Positions 11,869 to 20,342 of a stretch of DNA of 64,000 nucleotides are shown here, piece by piece; the stretch's first letter is position 1; each line of letters starts with the position of its first letter. The position numbers were made by a program, and so were the translations under genes. Source of the DNA: Roseiarcus sp963781895. Its GTDB lineage: Bacteria; Pseudomonadota; Alphaproteobacteria; Rhizobiales; Beijerinckiaceae. Where the stretch lies: NCBI GenBank assembly GCA_963781895.1, contig CAWAIM010000017.1, positions 62,001 to 126,000 on the forward strand. The letters run 5' to 3'. Under the pieces are notes generated by a model. It was not told where the DNA came from and did no database searches. It saw nothing but the letters and a program-made list of their open reading frames with translations.

Positions 11869-11938
11869 TGGCGCAGGGCGGTCGCTGGCGACCGCCGGCA
11901 TCGAGGGCGATCGCGCGGCGGCGCGGCGGGAGGGCGGA

Positions 11939-13909
11939 TCAGTCGAGCAGCTTGCGGACGACGGCCGCGCCGACCCTCAAAATCCTGATCTGATCGAGCG
12001 GCTTGACGTAGCCGCCGGCATAGAAATGACGAATCATGGCGATGCGCGTCTCGAACGAGTGAACGAAGGCGACAGCGAAGGCGTCCGGGTCGATGCGAAC
12101 GATCTTCGCCCCAAGGCGACAGGCGGCCAGCTCCAATTCGATGCGTTCTCCGAGCCCGAGCGGCGGCCTGCCGAAAATGCGCGCGCCGGTGATCGACAGA
12201 TCGGCCAGTTGCATGAGCTCGACCCCGTTCGCGGATTTGATCCTGGCGAGGTCGCGGGAATCGAAACGTTCGGCGCCGCGCAGCCGGGGCTGCTCGACGC
12301 AGACGAAACACAGCACCATGAGCACGACGAGATTGTACCAGGTCCATGCGAGGGCGGGTCCCGAATAGCGGATCATGTCCGCCCGTCCGTTGATGTAGAA
12401 GGCATAGACGATCGCCAGCATCGACACGCCGATCAGGATCGCGAACGGGCGCATCAGGCCCCATTCCACGAAGCCCCGGCCGCGATCGCCGCCTTTCGCG
12501 GTCACCTGGAACTTGTGCCCTTGCGGATGAAACAGGCCGGCTGCGATCGCTCGCAGGATTTGCGGCAAGGCGAGGATTTGGCTGACGTCCGAAAGGATCG
12601 GAATGACCCGCGCGCCGGACAGCCAGTGCATCGTCAGGCCGTTCCAGACGAAGTAGGGAAGGAAGCGGACCGCCAGGTCGTAAAGCGAAGCCCGGAACGG
12701 GTGAATGTCGAACGCGAGCGAAAGGACCGGGATCGTCAACCCGACGGCGCGCGAAACGTAGACCGCGGTCCAATTGAGGAAAGTCTCCATCAGGGCGATC
12801 CGGTCGAGGAACGTGAGGGCGCTGTCCCTGGCGAACGGGCCGCTGCGCCCACGCGCGATTTGCATGAAACCCAGGCACCAGCGGCTGCGCTGGGTGACGT
12901 ATTCCTTCAGACCTTCCGGCGCCAGCCCGTAGCTCAGCGGTTCGTTCAGGTACACGGTCGCATAGCCCGTCTCCTTCAATCGCAACGTCAGGAGATAGTC
13001 CTCGGTGACCGAGTTGGTCGGGAAACCGCCGATCGCGAGCAGGGGCCGCATGCGGATGATCGACGACGTGCCGCAGCAGAAGGCGGCCGACCACGCGTCT
13101 TTGGCCGGCATGACGACATCGAAGAAATAGCGTTGCTCGTCGGGCCAGAACCTCGCGGCGCCGAGATTGATCTGGATCGGATCCGGGTTGATGAAATGCT
13201 GTGGCGTTTGCACGACGCCGATCGTCGGATCGCGAAACAGCGTCATCGCGCGCCTGAGGAAGCGCGGCGTCGGGACGAAGTCCGCATCGAGAATGGAAAT
13301 GAATTCGGGCGGATCGGGAAGCTCGGCGAGAAGATTCAGCGCATGGTTGATGTTGCCGGCCTTGGCGTGCTTGTTGTCGGGCCGCGAGACGTAACGGCAG
13401 CCGAGCCGCGCGCACAGGATCTTGAGCCAGTCGCGGCGGCTGTCATCGAGCATCCAGACGCGAAAATTCGGGTAATCCATCGCCAGGGCGCCGACGATCG
13501 TGCGCTCCAGGATCGACCGCTCCTCGTTGTAGGAGCAGATCAGCACGTCGACGGACGGGTATTTTGCTTGCCGCTCGAGCCATTCGGCGTTCGCGTCGGC
13601 GTCAGGCGATCGGTCTCGGGTCCTCGAGAGAAACAATATCGAAAGCGCGGCGGCCAACGTGCCGCCGGTTTCGGCCACGACAAAGACGATCGCGATTGCG
13701 TATTCGATGGTGAAAGCCGGCGGCGGAAGGGTGTCGCTGATCCGCCACCACGTGTACTGCGCCATGAACGCGACGCTGATCGAAAGCATGAGCGCGCGGC
13801 TCACTGCCGTCGGCCGCGGCCAGACGGCGGCCGCGACGAAGAAGACGCCGAACGCGATCAGTCCGGGCGTCAGCGCCGCGACAACGGGATCATCAGCGAT
13901 GCTCGGCAC
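11939..13909 (-). CDS. Cellulose-synthase-like family 2 glycosyltransferase with C-terminal PilZ-like domain (BgsA-like)
   Basis: Membrane-embedded processive beta-glycan synthase, 656 residues. After three N-terminal helices comes the GT2 catalytic domain with LICSYNEE, the UDP-binding LDDSRRD, DAD (ISILDADFVP), the TED base (SVTEDYLL) and the QxxRW motif as QRSRWCLG. Further helices follow. The C-terminal 90 residues contain DLSITGARI, the DxSxxG part of a PilZ fold, so c-di-GMP control is likely though the RxxxR part is not clear. It starts at a GTG 11 bases after the HlyD-like gene. Gene order and size match bgsBA of Sinorhizobium (mixed-linkage beta-glucan); cellulose or another glucan is the alternative, but bcsB, bcsZ and bcsC are absent. 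Confidence 0.85.
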   Translation of the reverse strand: MPSIADDPVVAALTPGLIAFGVFFVAAAVWPRPTAVSRALMLSISVAFMAQYTWWRISDTLPPPAFTIEYAIAIVFVVAETGGTLAAALSILFLSRTRDRSPDADANAEWLERQAKYPSVDVLICSYNEERSILERTIVGALAMDYPNFRVWMLDDSRRDWLKILCARLGCRYVSRPDNKHAKAGNINHALNLLAELPDPPEFISILDADFVPTPRFLRRAMTLFRDPTIGVVQTPQHFINPDPIQINLGAARFWPDEQRYFFDVVMPAKDAWSAAFCCGTSSIIRMRPLLAIGGFPTNSVTEDYLLTLRLKETGYATVYLNEPLSYGLAPEGLKEYVTQRSRWCLGFMQIARGRSGPFARDSALTFLDRIALMETFLNWTAVYVSRAVGLTIPVLSLAFDIHPFRASLYDLAVRFLPYFVWNGLTMHWLSGARVIPILSDVSQILALPQILRAIAAGLFHPQGHKFQVTAKGGDRGRGFVEWGLMRPFAILIGVSMLAIVYAFYINGRADMIRYSGPALAWTWYNLVVLMVLCFVCVEQPRLRGAERFDSRDLARIKSANGVELMQLADLSITGARIFGRPPLGLGERIELELAACRLGAKIVRIDPDAFAVAFVHSFETRIAMIRHFYAGGYVKPLDQIRILRVGAAVVRKLLD

Positions 13910-13920
13910 CCGGCCGGTTC

Positions 13921-15387
13921 TCAGTTCTGCGCCGGCCGGAGCAGCGGCGCGCTCTCGCGCGCGCCCGGCGAATTCAGAGGGACGCTCTCGTTCGCTGTGG
14001 CCGCGTCGCGCTTGCCGAAGGTCACCGTTCCCGTTCGGCCGACCGAGCAGCCGCCTTCACTCATGCCTTTGACGGCGACGGTCACGTAAAATGGGCTCTT
14101 GCGCATCGCCGCGGGAGGAATGGCGAAATTGCCCGACGCTCCCGCGGCGCCGGTGAGGTTGACGATCGTTCCCGCGTAGGCCTTGCCGCCGCCCGGCAAC
14201 GGCCGGAACGTCGCGGGGCCGCCGACCACGAGCCGGTCGTAAACATTTTCGTCGACGTTGGCGCTGACGATCGGGTGCGAACAATCGAGCACGCGCATCA
14301 GGTCCTGGCCCTTGCCGACGCGCTCGCCGGGCGCGGTCAGCATTTCCCAGACCCTTCCGGCGGCCGGCAGGACGACGAGGGCGTCGGAACGCTCGCGGTA
14401 GCGAGCTTCCTCTTCGGCGATCTGAACGGCGAGAAGTTTCATTTGCGCGCGCGCGGCCGCCGCCTGGGCGTCGACTTCGCCGACCCTGAGACGCAGTTCC
14501 GCCGCCCGCTGAACGGAGCTCGGGCTGTCGTTGTAGCTGTCGCCGATGAAAACGCCGCGTTTGACCGCGTCGAGCTCGATTTTCGTCTCTTCGAGACGCT
14601 GCGCCGCGGCGCTCTCGGCCGACGTCGCGGCGACCCACTCGTATTGCGTGCGATCGCCCTCGGCGGCCGTTGCGGCCCCCGACTTGCGGAGTTCGTCGGT
14701 CCGGCGCTTCGACTCGGCGGTTTGCGACGCCTTGGCGGCGGCCGCTTCGAGGTCGGCTGTCTGCGCCTTGATTCTGGCGTCGAGAAGCCTGATGCGCCCG
14801 TCGCGAAAGCTCTCGACCTGGGCCGTGAGCGTCTGAAGCGCGGCGGCCGCCAGCTCGGATTGGCGCGCCAGGGCGCCCGCCTGGGATTCCAGCGTTTCAT
14901 ACTGGCGCCGCAGATCGTCGAGGCGCGAATGATCGGCGAGGGGATCGACGATCCGCAGGCGGGGAGGGGCCGCGCCGGCGCTCCAATCCTGGGTCGCGTC
15001 CGGCGCCGACTCGACGACGCCCTCGATCGGCGACCGGATCGTCTCGACCCGCGCATTGACCAAGGCCTCGACGCTCGTCGTCGCCAGCATGGTTCGCAGC
15101 GGCGACCACCCCAGCGACATCACCAGCGCGAGGCCGAGCGCGATCTTGACCAGGCGGCGCGTTGTCGCACGCTTTGGCGCGGCGGGCTTGAGTTCGGGGT
15201 TCTCGGCCGGCGCGCCATTGGGCTCGGGTTGGCTCGGGACGATCTGAAGGCCGCGCTCGAGGGCGAACTGCAGCGATCGCGCGCCGTCCCGGAGAGCGTC
15301 GGCTTCCGACTCGCTGATTGGCGCGCGCTTCCGCGTCGCCCGGGGGCGAGCCGCGTCGTCGACGGCGATGGCCTTCTTCACTTTCAT
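13921..15387 (-). CDS. HlyD-family periplasmic adaptor (BgsB-like membrane fusion protein)
   Basis: Inner-membrane-anchored adaptor, 488 residues, paired with the downstream glycan synthase. Residues 1-75 are cytoplasmic and rich in Ala/Pro; one membrane helix lies at about 80-100 (LVKIALGLALVMSLGWSP). A split biotinyl/lipoyl-like domain (IRSPIEGVVES and LVVLPAAGRVWEML) flanks a coiled-coil hairpin of about 170 residues rich in Ala, Glu, Gln and Arg. The likely job is guiding the growing glucan across the periplasm. A GTG two codons upstream is an alternative start. I see no outer-membrane channel gene beside it. Confidence 0.8.
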   Translation of the reverse strand: MKVKKAIAVDDAARPRATRKRAPISESEADALRDGARSLQFALERGLQIVPSQPEPNGAPAENPELKPAAPKRATTRRLVKIALGLALVMSLGWSPLRTMLATTSVEALVNARVETIRSPIEGVVESAPDATQDWSAGAAPPRLRIVDPLADHSRLDDLRRQYETLESQAGALARQSELAAAALQTLTAQVESFRDGRIRLLDARIKAQTADLEAAAAKASQTAESKRRTDELRKSGAATAAEGDRTQYEWVAATSAESAAAQRLEETKIELDAVKRGVFIGDSYNDSPSSVQRAAELRLRVGEVDAQAAAARAQMKLLAVQIAEEEARYRERSDALVVLPAAGRVWEMLTAPGERVGKGQDLMRVLDCSHPIVSANVDENVYDRLVVGGPATFRPLPGGGKAYAGTIVNLTGAAGASGNFAIPPAAMRKSPFYVTVAVKGMSEGGCSVGRTGTVTFGKRDAATANESVPLNSPGARESAPLLRPAQN

Positions 15388-15455
15388 CGGCACGGACGAC
15401 TGAACTCACAATCCCAGGGCCGTCGATGCGCGAACGTCCCCGCGCAATCGTGAAA

Positions 15456-15653
15456 TCATCTCGACGCCAAACGCGCGCCGCTCGCCTGGCGGCTGCGAAA
15501 ACGAAGGCGCAAAGCGAGTTCCGCGATTGGTTTCTTGATGGACATGCCGGAGACGCCCGGCTCGGCGGATGGCCTCATGCCCTTGGAACACCGCGTGTTC
15601 GCGTTCCCAAGCCGCCGCCGAGGACTGTGCACGGCCACATCTAACAAACTCAT
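15456..15653 (-). CDS. Possible small basic protein upstream of the glycan operon
   Basis: A 65-residue frame, MSLLDVAVHS to RLASR, with a good ribosome-binding site (GGTGAGGATAATT before the ATG). It lies in the same direction as, and 68 bases before, the adaptor gene. The sequence is rich in Arg and Ser and I recognise no family. It could be a leader peptide or small regulator of the operon, or a chance frame; the ribosome-binding site is the only support. Confidence 0.3.
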   Translation of the reverse strand: MSLLDVAVHSPRRRLGNANTRCSKGMRPSAEPGVSGMSIKKPIAELALRLRFRSRQASGARLASR

Positions 15654-16469
15654 AATTATCCTCACCATCAACTTAACGGCCGTTGGTTCGCAGGGCGGGC
15701 AATTCCGCTTCCGCTTCGAACAGGAGTTGAAGCGCTTCGAGGCGGCCTGACGCGGCTTCGCGGCTCGCCCCGATCGCGCCTTGGCGGCCGAAGCGCCAAG
15801 CAATTGGCTCTTTTCTCGTCAGCTATTGGCCGGCCGCAGTCGCTCGCATGCCTTCAATCCCCGGTCGTCATGGCCGGGCTCGACCCGGCCATCCAGCGCC
15901 GCGCCACCGCAAAGCCCTACGGACTCAAGGCGTTTCGTCGCTGCTGGTCTCCGGGCGCTCGACGCGCCCAACCGCGTCATGGCCGCCATGACGCGTTGTC
16001 GCCTCGCAGGATCTTCGGCCCCAACGGCCCGATTTTCTGGTGACCAACAGTTAACGCGATAAGCGCGAAGCAATTCCTTCCGTAAAACAGAAATCCGTGC
16101 TACGATGCCTGCGCAATGAATGATGCGATCGGCGGCGGGTATGGAGAGAGGATGCGGGGCGCCGCGCCGGATGCGCCGAACCGCGGCGCTCGAAGAATTG
16201 CAGAAATTGGCGCCCAAGGGATTGAAAAGATTGCGCCATTGACAAAAGCGCCGCTGCGCGGGCTTGCGCGGCCAAGAACAAGGGGGCCGCGGGCCGCCGG
16301 AATCTTGACCGGAGAGCCCCAAGCCCTTGAAAAGGCTCAAAACGGCGATGGGCGTCTATTCCGCCAAGTTCACATCAATGTCGTGTCGGCGCCACTTCCG
16401 CGACGTCCTGGCGCCACGCCGGCTCGGGTTTGCCGCCGCGTCGGGCGCCGATCCTTTGAACATGCGCGC
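15654..16469. other. Long intergenic region with AT-rich promoter patch and dispersed palindromes
   Basis: About 800 bases without a supported gene. Bases 15640-15690 are markedly AT-rich and probably carry the promoter for the minus-strand glycan genes; a perfect 10-base palindrome AACGGCCGTT sits at 15675-15684. The middle part holds the dispersed repeat listed separately. The remainder, up to the sulfurtransferase end, has open frames in several directions but none with a family resemblance or convincing start. Confidence 0.5.
15870..15995. repeat. Dispersed intergenic palindromic repeat of the alphaproteobacterial 'GLDPAIQ' type
   Basis: Two perfect inverted repeats in about 125 bases: ATGGCCGGG-CTCGA-CCCGGCCAT at 15870-15892 and CGCGTCATGGC-C-GCCATGACGCG at 15973-15995. 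In one frame the first reads MAGLDPAIQ, and in reverse GRVEPGHDD, spurious peptides well known from non-coding repeats in Rhizobiales genomes. It is therefore an intergenic repeat and not part of a gene. Confidence 0.65.
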
Positions 16470-17315
16470 TCACGCCGGGCCGGTCGCGATCGGGCAGTCG
16501 TTGCGGGCGCCCCATTCCGCCCACGAGCCGTCGTAGAGGCCTTCTAGCCTGCCGCCGGCCTCCTCGACCGCCAGCGCCAGGATCGCGGCGCTGACCCCGG
16601 ACCCGCAGGTGGTGATGATCGGCTTCGCAAGATCGACCTTGTGCCCGGCGAACACGGCCTTGAGCGCCTCGGGCGACTTCAGCCGCCCGTGCTCGACGAT
16701 TTCGACGAACGGCAGGTTGAGGCTGCCGGGCATGTGGCCGCTCTGCAAGCCGGGGCGCGGCTCCGGCGCGACGCCGCGGAAGCGGTCGGCCGGGCGCGAA
16801 TCGACGACCTGCGCCGAACCGCTGTCGAGCGCCGCGCGCACTTCGTCCAGCGAGGCGATGAAGCTTTCGTCGAGACGCGGCGTGAACACGCGGGGCTTGG
16901 GATGGGCTTCGCCGCTCTCGACCGGCCTTCCCTCCTTGATCCATTTCGGCAGGCCGCCCTCGAGAATGCGGACGTCTTCGACGCCATACGCGCGCAGCGT
17001 CCACCACACCCGCGCCGCCGCGAACAGTCCGAGCGCGTCATAGACGACGAAGCGCATGCCGTCGCCGAGGCCGAGCGCGCTCATCTCTGCCGCCAGCGTG
17101 TCTGGCTTCGGCAGCATGTGCGGCAGTCCGGACTCGAGATCGGCGATGGCGTCGATGTCGAAGAACACCGCGCCGGGAATGTGGGTCTGCCGGAATTCGG
17201 CCGAGCCGATGCGACCGGCGTTGGGCAGATGCCACGAGGCGTCGATCACACCGAGATCGGCGTCGCCCAGCTCGGCCGCCAATTCGGCGGTGGTGCGGAA
17301 GTTGCGTGAGGGCAT
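16470..17315 (-). CDS. sseA: 3-mercaptopyruvate sulfurtransferase
   Basis: Tandem rhodanese-domain enzyme of 281 residues that moves sulfur from 3-mercaptopyruvate to a thiol or cyanide acceptor in the cytoplasm. The first, inactive domain runs to about residue 140 (VIDASWHLP, RFVVYDALG). The second carries VVDSRPADRFRG and the active loop CGSGVSA, where CG(S/G)G(V/S)TA distinguishes these enzymes from thiosulfate sulfurtransferases. The ATG at 17315 has GGAG 9 bases upstream. It lies 155 bases downstream of cysteine synthase on the same strand, consistent with joint cysteine/sulfur metabolism. Confidence 0.92.
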   Translation of the reverse strand: MPSRNFRTTAELAAELGDADLGVIDASWHLPNAGRIGSAEFRQTHIPGAVFFDIDAIADLESGLPHMLPKPDTLAAEMSALGLGDGMRFVVYDALGLFAAARVWWTLRAYGVEDVRILEGGLPKWIKEGRPVESGEAHPKPRVFTPRLDESFIASLDEVRAALDSGSAQVVDSRPADRFRGVAPEPRPGLQSGHMPGSLNLPFVEIVEHGRLKSPEALKAVFAGHKVDLAKPIITTCGSGVSAAILALAVEEAGGRLEGLYDGSWAEWGARNDCPIATGPA

Positions 17316-17470
17316 GCGCGAGCTCCGTCAGGGTCAAGCGTCGGCGAATGTCATGCGAACGCGTCGGTCGAGCTTGCCCTTCTCCCCGATCTGAGCGACT
17401 GGGGCGCGGCCGATCGCGCCGGCGCGCCCGACATGCGCGCCCTTGCGCGGCTGCGGATCGAGGCCGTCGG

Positions 17471-18505
17471 TCATCGGACGAAAACCTCCGGCGCGCTCCC
17501 CTTCGCCTCGAGCCACGCCGGAACGGGCAGATTCCTCGAGCGCAAAAATTCGGGATTGAAGAGTTTGGAGGCATAGCGCGCGCCGGAATCGCAAAGAACG
17601 GTCACGATCGTGTGCCCCGGGCCGAGCTCGCGCGCGAGACGGATCGCGCCCGCGATGTTGATCCCGGACGAACCGCCGAGCAGCAACCCTTCCCGAACCA
17701 CCAGATCAAACACGATCGGCAGCGCTTCCTCGTCGGGAATCTGGTATGCGGCGTCGACCGGCGCGCCCTCGAGGTTGGCGGTGACGCGGCCCTGGCCGAT
17801 GCCCTCGGTGATCGAGGAGCCGGAACTCTTGAGTTCGCCGGTCGTGTAATAGGAATAGAGCGCGGCGCCCAACGGATCGGCGAGGGCGATTTTGATGGTC
17901 GGGTCGCGTTCCTTCAGCGCCATGCCGACGCCCGCCAGCGTGCCGCCGGAGCCGACCGCGCTGACGAAACCATGAACTTCGCCATCGAGATCGTCGAAGA
18001 TCTCCGGGCCGGTCGTCTCGTAGTGACCCCGGCGGTTGGCGACGTTGTCGAACTGGTTCGCCCAGACGGCCCCGTTGGGTTCGATTTTCGCGAGCGCCTC
18101 GGCGAGCCGTTCCGAGTAGCGCACGTAATTGTTGGGGCTGGAATAGGGAACGGCCGGAACCTCGATGAGTTCGGCGCCCGCGAGGCGCAATGCATCCTTC
18201 TTTTCCTGCGCCTGAGTGGCGGGAATCACGATCACGGCCCGATAGCCCAGCGCGCTCGCGACCATCGCGATGCCGATTCCGGTGTTCCCGGCCGTGCCCT
18301 CCACGATGGCGCCGCCCGGGCGAAGCGCGCCACGCGCAATCGCGTCGTCGATGATCGCGAGCGCCGCGCGGTCCTTGACCGACCCGCCCGGATTCATGAA
18401 TTCGGCCTTGCCGAGGATCGTGCATCGGGTGGCTTCGGAGGCCGCGCGGAGCTTGATGAGCGGCGTGCGGCCGATCGCGCTGACGACATCACGGCCGAAC
18501 TTCAT
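17471..18505 (-). CDS. cysK: Cysteine synthase A (O-acetylserine sulfhydrylase)
   Basis: PLP enzyme making cysteine from O-acetylserine and sulfide, 344 residues. The PLP lysine is in NPGGSVKDRA; the substrate loop is GTAGNTGIG, the phosphate-binding loop is GSGGTLAG and the C-terminal cofactor motif is GGSSGINIA. The ATG at 18505 is chosen over an upstream start because GAGGA lies 8 bases before it and MKFGRDVVSAIGRTPL matches family N-termini. It is about 20-30 residues longer than E. coli CysK, as in many alphaproteobacteria. It is divergent from the YdcF-like gene across a 99-base gap that must hold both promoters. Confidence 0.9.
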   Translation of the reverse strand: MKFGRDVVSAIGRTPLIKLRAASEATRCTILGKAEFMNPGGSVKDRAALAIIDDAIARGALRPGGAIVEGTAGNTGIGIAMVASALGYRAVIVIPATQAQEKKDALRLAGAELIEVPAVPYSSPNNYVRYSERLAEALAKIEPNGAVWANQFDNVANRRGHYETTGPEIFDDLDGEVHGFVSAVGSGGTLAGVGMALKERDPTIKIALADPLGAALYSYYTTGELKSSGSSITEGIGQGRVTANLEGAPVDAAYQIPDEEALPIVFDLVVREGLLLGGSSGINIAGAIRLARELGPGHTIVTVLCDSGARYASKLFNPEFLRSRNLPVPAWLEAKGSAPEVFVR

Positions 18506-18604
18506 CGCGGTCCTCGAAACTGCGAGCCAACGTAGGCGACGGCGCGCCTTGCGACAAGCCTCGGCTCTTGCCACAAGGAACGCCGTCACGGGAGCGTTTC
18601 GTCA

Positions 18605-19426
18605 ATGTTTTTCGTCGCATCGAAGATTTTCTGGATGACCGCGTCGCCGGTCACCCTGCTCTTGATCGGCGCACTCCTCGGGGCGTTGCTGTGCTTTGGC
18701 CGGTATGCCCGGTTCGGCCGCGGGCTCGCGCTCACGACAATTCTCATTTTGTTCGCGATCGCCAAGCTGCCGATCGGCCAGTTTCTGATCGCGCCGCTCG
18801 AAGATCGCTTTCCTCAGCCTCCAGCCGACCTGCCGCCGCCGCAGGGGATCATCGTGCTTGGCGGGTCGATCGACGATGAGGCAAGCGATGCGCGCGGCCA
18901 GACGACTTTCGACGAGGGCGGCGCGCGCCTCACCGAAGCGGTCATCCTGGCCAAGCGCTACCCCGACGCGAAGGTCGTCTATACTGGCGGAAGCGGCTCG
19001 CTGACCCCTTCGGTCTCCACCGAAGCGCTGCAGGCGCGAAAGCTGATGACGGCCCTCGGCGTCGCGCCGGGCCGGGTGACGATCGAAGAGAAGTCGCGCA
19101 ACACCGACGAGAACGCCCGCTTTACCGCGGCGATTATTCATCCTGAGCCTTCGCAGCGCTGGCTTCTCGTCACTTCGGCCTTTCATATGCCTCGCTCGAT
19201 GGGCGTGTTTGAAAAGGCGGGCTTTCGTGTGGTCGCCTTTCCGGTCGGCTATCACACGCTTGGAACGGATCGCGGTCCGCGCCTGGACTTCGATCCCGTA
19301 CGAAATTTGCGCAACTTCGAGCTTGCCGTGCGCGAATGGATCGGCCTCGCGGCCTACTGGGCGAGCGGGCGGATCGATCATTTGTTTCCCGGCCCGGGTG
19401 ACGCCGGCGGGCGAAACTCGTCCTGA
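18605..19426 (+). CDS. YdcF/ElyC-family (DUF218) membrane protein
   Basis: Inner-membrane protein of 273 residues with two N-terminal helices (about 10-30 and 38-58) followed by a DUF218 domain with GIIVLGGSID, VVYTGGSGS, EEKSRNTDENA and LLVTSAFHMPRSM. The E. coli relatives ElyC and SanA act in envelope or lipid-carrier homeostasis, so an envelope role is the best guess. The ATG at 18605 has GGGAG 13 bases upstream. No operon partner is apparent. Confidence 0.8.
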   Translation: MFFVASKIFWMTASPVTLLLIGALLGALLCFGRYARFGRGLALTTILILFAIAKLPIGQFLIAPLEDRFPQPPADLPPPQGIIVLGGSIDDEASDARGQTTFDEGGARLTEAVILAKRYPDAKVVYTGGSGSLTPSVSTEALQARKLMTALGVAPGRVTIEEKSRNTDENARFTAAIIHPEPSQRWLLVTSAFHMPRSMGVFEKAGFRVVAFPVGYHTLGTDRGPRLDFDPVRNLRNFELAVREWIGLAAYWASGRIDHLFPGPGDAGGRNSS

Positions 19427-19481
19427 GCTCGCCCGGGGTCCGTTACCGGACATCGTTGCTGGCAATACGTGCGGCGGTCGA

Positions 19482-19766
19482 CTATTCGAAGGAGGGCGCT
19501 CCGAGGCGGTAAACCCCGCGGAAATCCGACGGATCGACGACCTTGCCCTTGCGGGTTATGACCAACTCGCCGGCCAGCGCCAGCCTGATCGCCGCGCGAC
19601 GCACCTCCTGCAGATGCGATCGCCAGCCGAGGTCATCCTCCCCGCGAGCTTCGGCAAAGGCCTTGGCGGCGTCGGTCGGGCAGATCGTCCGTCCCGCTGG
19701 CGCCTCGGCACAGAGCCTGGCGATGACGGACTCGAGACCTTGGGTAGACTTGGGGGGCGGTGTCAT
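19482..19766 (-). CDS. DUF3253-family small protein
   Basis: A 94-residue soluble protein with a winged-helix-like pattern (TDAAKAF, QEVRRAAIRLALAGELVITRKGKVVDPSDFRGVYRLG), matching the short DUF3253 family found widely in proteobacteria. Function is unknown; the fold suggests nucleic-acid binding. It converges with the YdcF-like gene, with its stop 55 bases from that gene's stop. Confidence 0.75.
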   Translation of the reverse strand: MTPPPKSTQGLESVIARLCAEAPAGRTICPTDAAKAFAEARGEDDLGWRSHLQEVRRAAIRLALAGELVITRKGKVVDPSDFRGVYRLGAPSFE

Positions 19767-19809
19767 GCCGCTTCGTTTCGTTCAAGCCGGCCGTCGGGTC
19801 AAGCCGGCC

Positions 19810-20136
19810 TCACGGGCACAGGCCTTGCGCGGCCATACGGGCGGCGACGTCGATCGGCAGACAGTTGGCTTCAATGATTGCACGCGCCTTGTTGATAACA
19901 ACAAAGCGATCGTCCATTAGGACGTGCGCAGCAAAACATGCCTTTCTAACATTGTCCGTTAGGCTTTGTATGAATCCTTCGTAATAGAATTCGATAGCCG
20001 TCAAGCGCGCATCATAAGCCATATTCTGTAGGGCGTTCCGATCGGCGCATTCACCCGGTATGCCAAGCCGGGGGACTGCGGAGGCGGAAAGAGACGACGC
20101 TATCAGTACCACCGTCGCGATAGGCAAGGCGCGCAT
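19810..20136 (-). CDS. Hypothetical secreted protein
   Basis: A 108-residue product with a clear signal peptide (MRALPIATVVLIASSLSASA, cleavage near residue 20) and a mature part with cysteines at about 30, 67, 93 and 107 that could form two disulfides. No family is recognised. Codon use is less GC-biased than in the neighbours, hinting at a recently acquired or fast-evolving gene. It is divergent from dusB. Confidence 0.55.
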   Translation of the reverse strand: MRALPIATVVLIASSLSASAVPRLGIPGECADRNALQNMAYDARLTAIEFYYEGFIQSLTDNVRKACFAAHVLMDDRFVVINKARAIIEANCLPIDVAARMAAQGLCP

Positions 20137-20342
20137 TTCAACATTTCACCTTTAGTCCGACCGAAGGCGCGTACGGGGCCCCTTCAACGATCACGACAAG
20201 TTTCGCCCTTGGATCCGACGAGCGCAAGGGGGCTTGACACTAGAACGATCGACGTTTGAACCAAGCCCGCGATCCAGGCCCTGCTTCTTGCGGCGCCATT
20301 CCTCCTTGCGTTCGCCCTAGTCCTGATTACACTGTAGGCAAA
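20137..20342. promoter_or_regulatory. Divergent promoter region before dusB-ntr
   Basis: This gap separates the secreted-protein gene from dusB. It contains a perfect TTGACA at 20234-20239 pointing toward dusB, about 105 bases before its ATG; no good -10 box follows at 16-18 bases, so the promoter call is tentative. Confidence 0.3.

Noticed and set aside
12026..14089. Plus-strand frame of nearly 700 codons opposite the glycan synthase
   Set aside because: Low-complexity Arg/Asp/Glu composition and no motifs; the minus strand carries clear GT2 motifs.
16116..16547. Plus-strand frame starting MNDAIGGGYG
   Set aside because: Composition is Arg/Pro-rich as in antisense shadows, and its end lies inside the sulfurtransferase gene.
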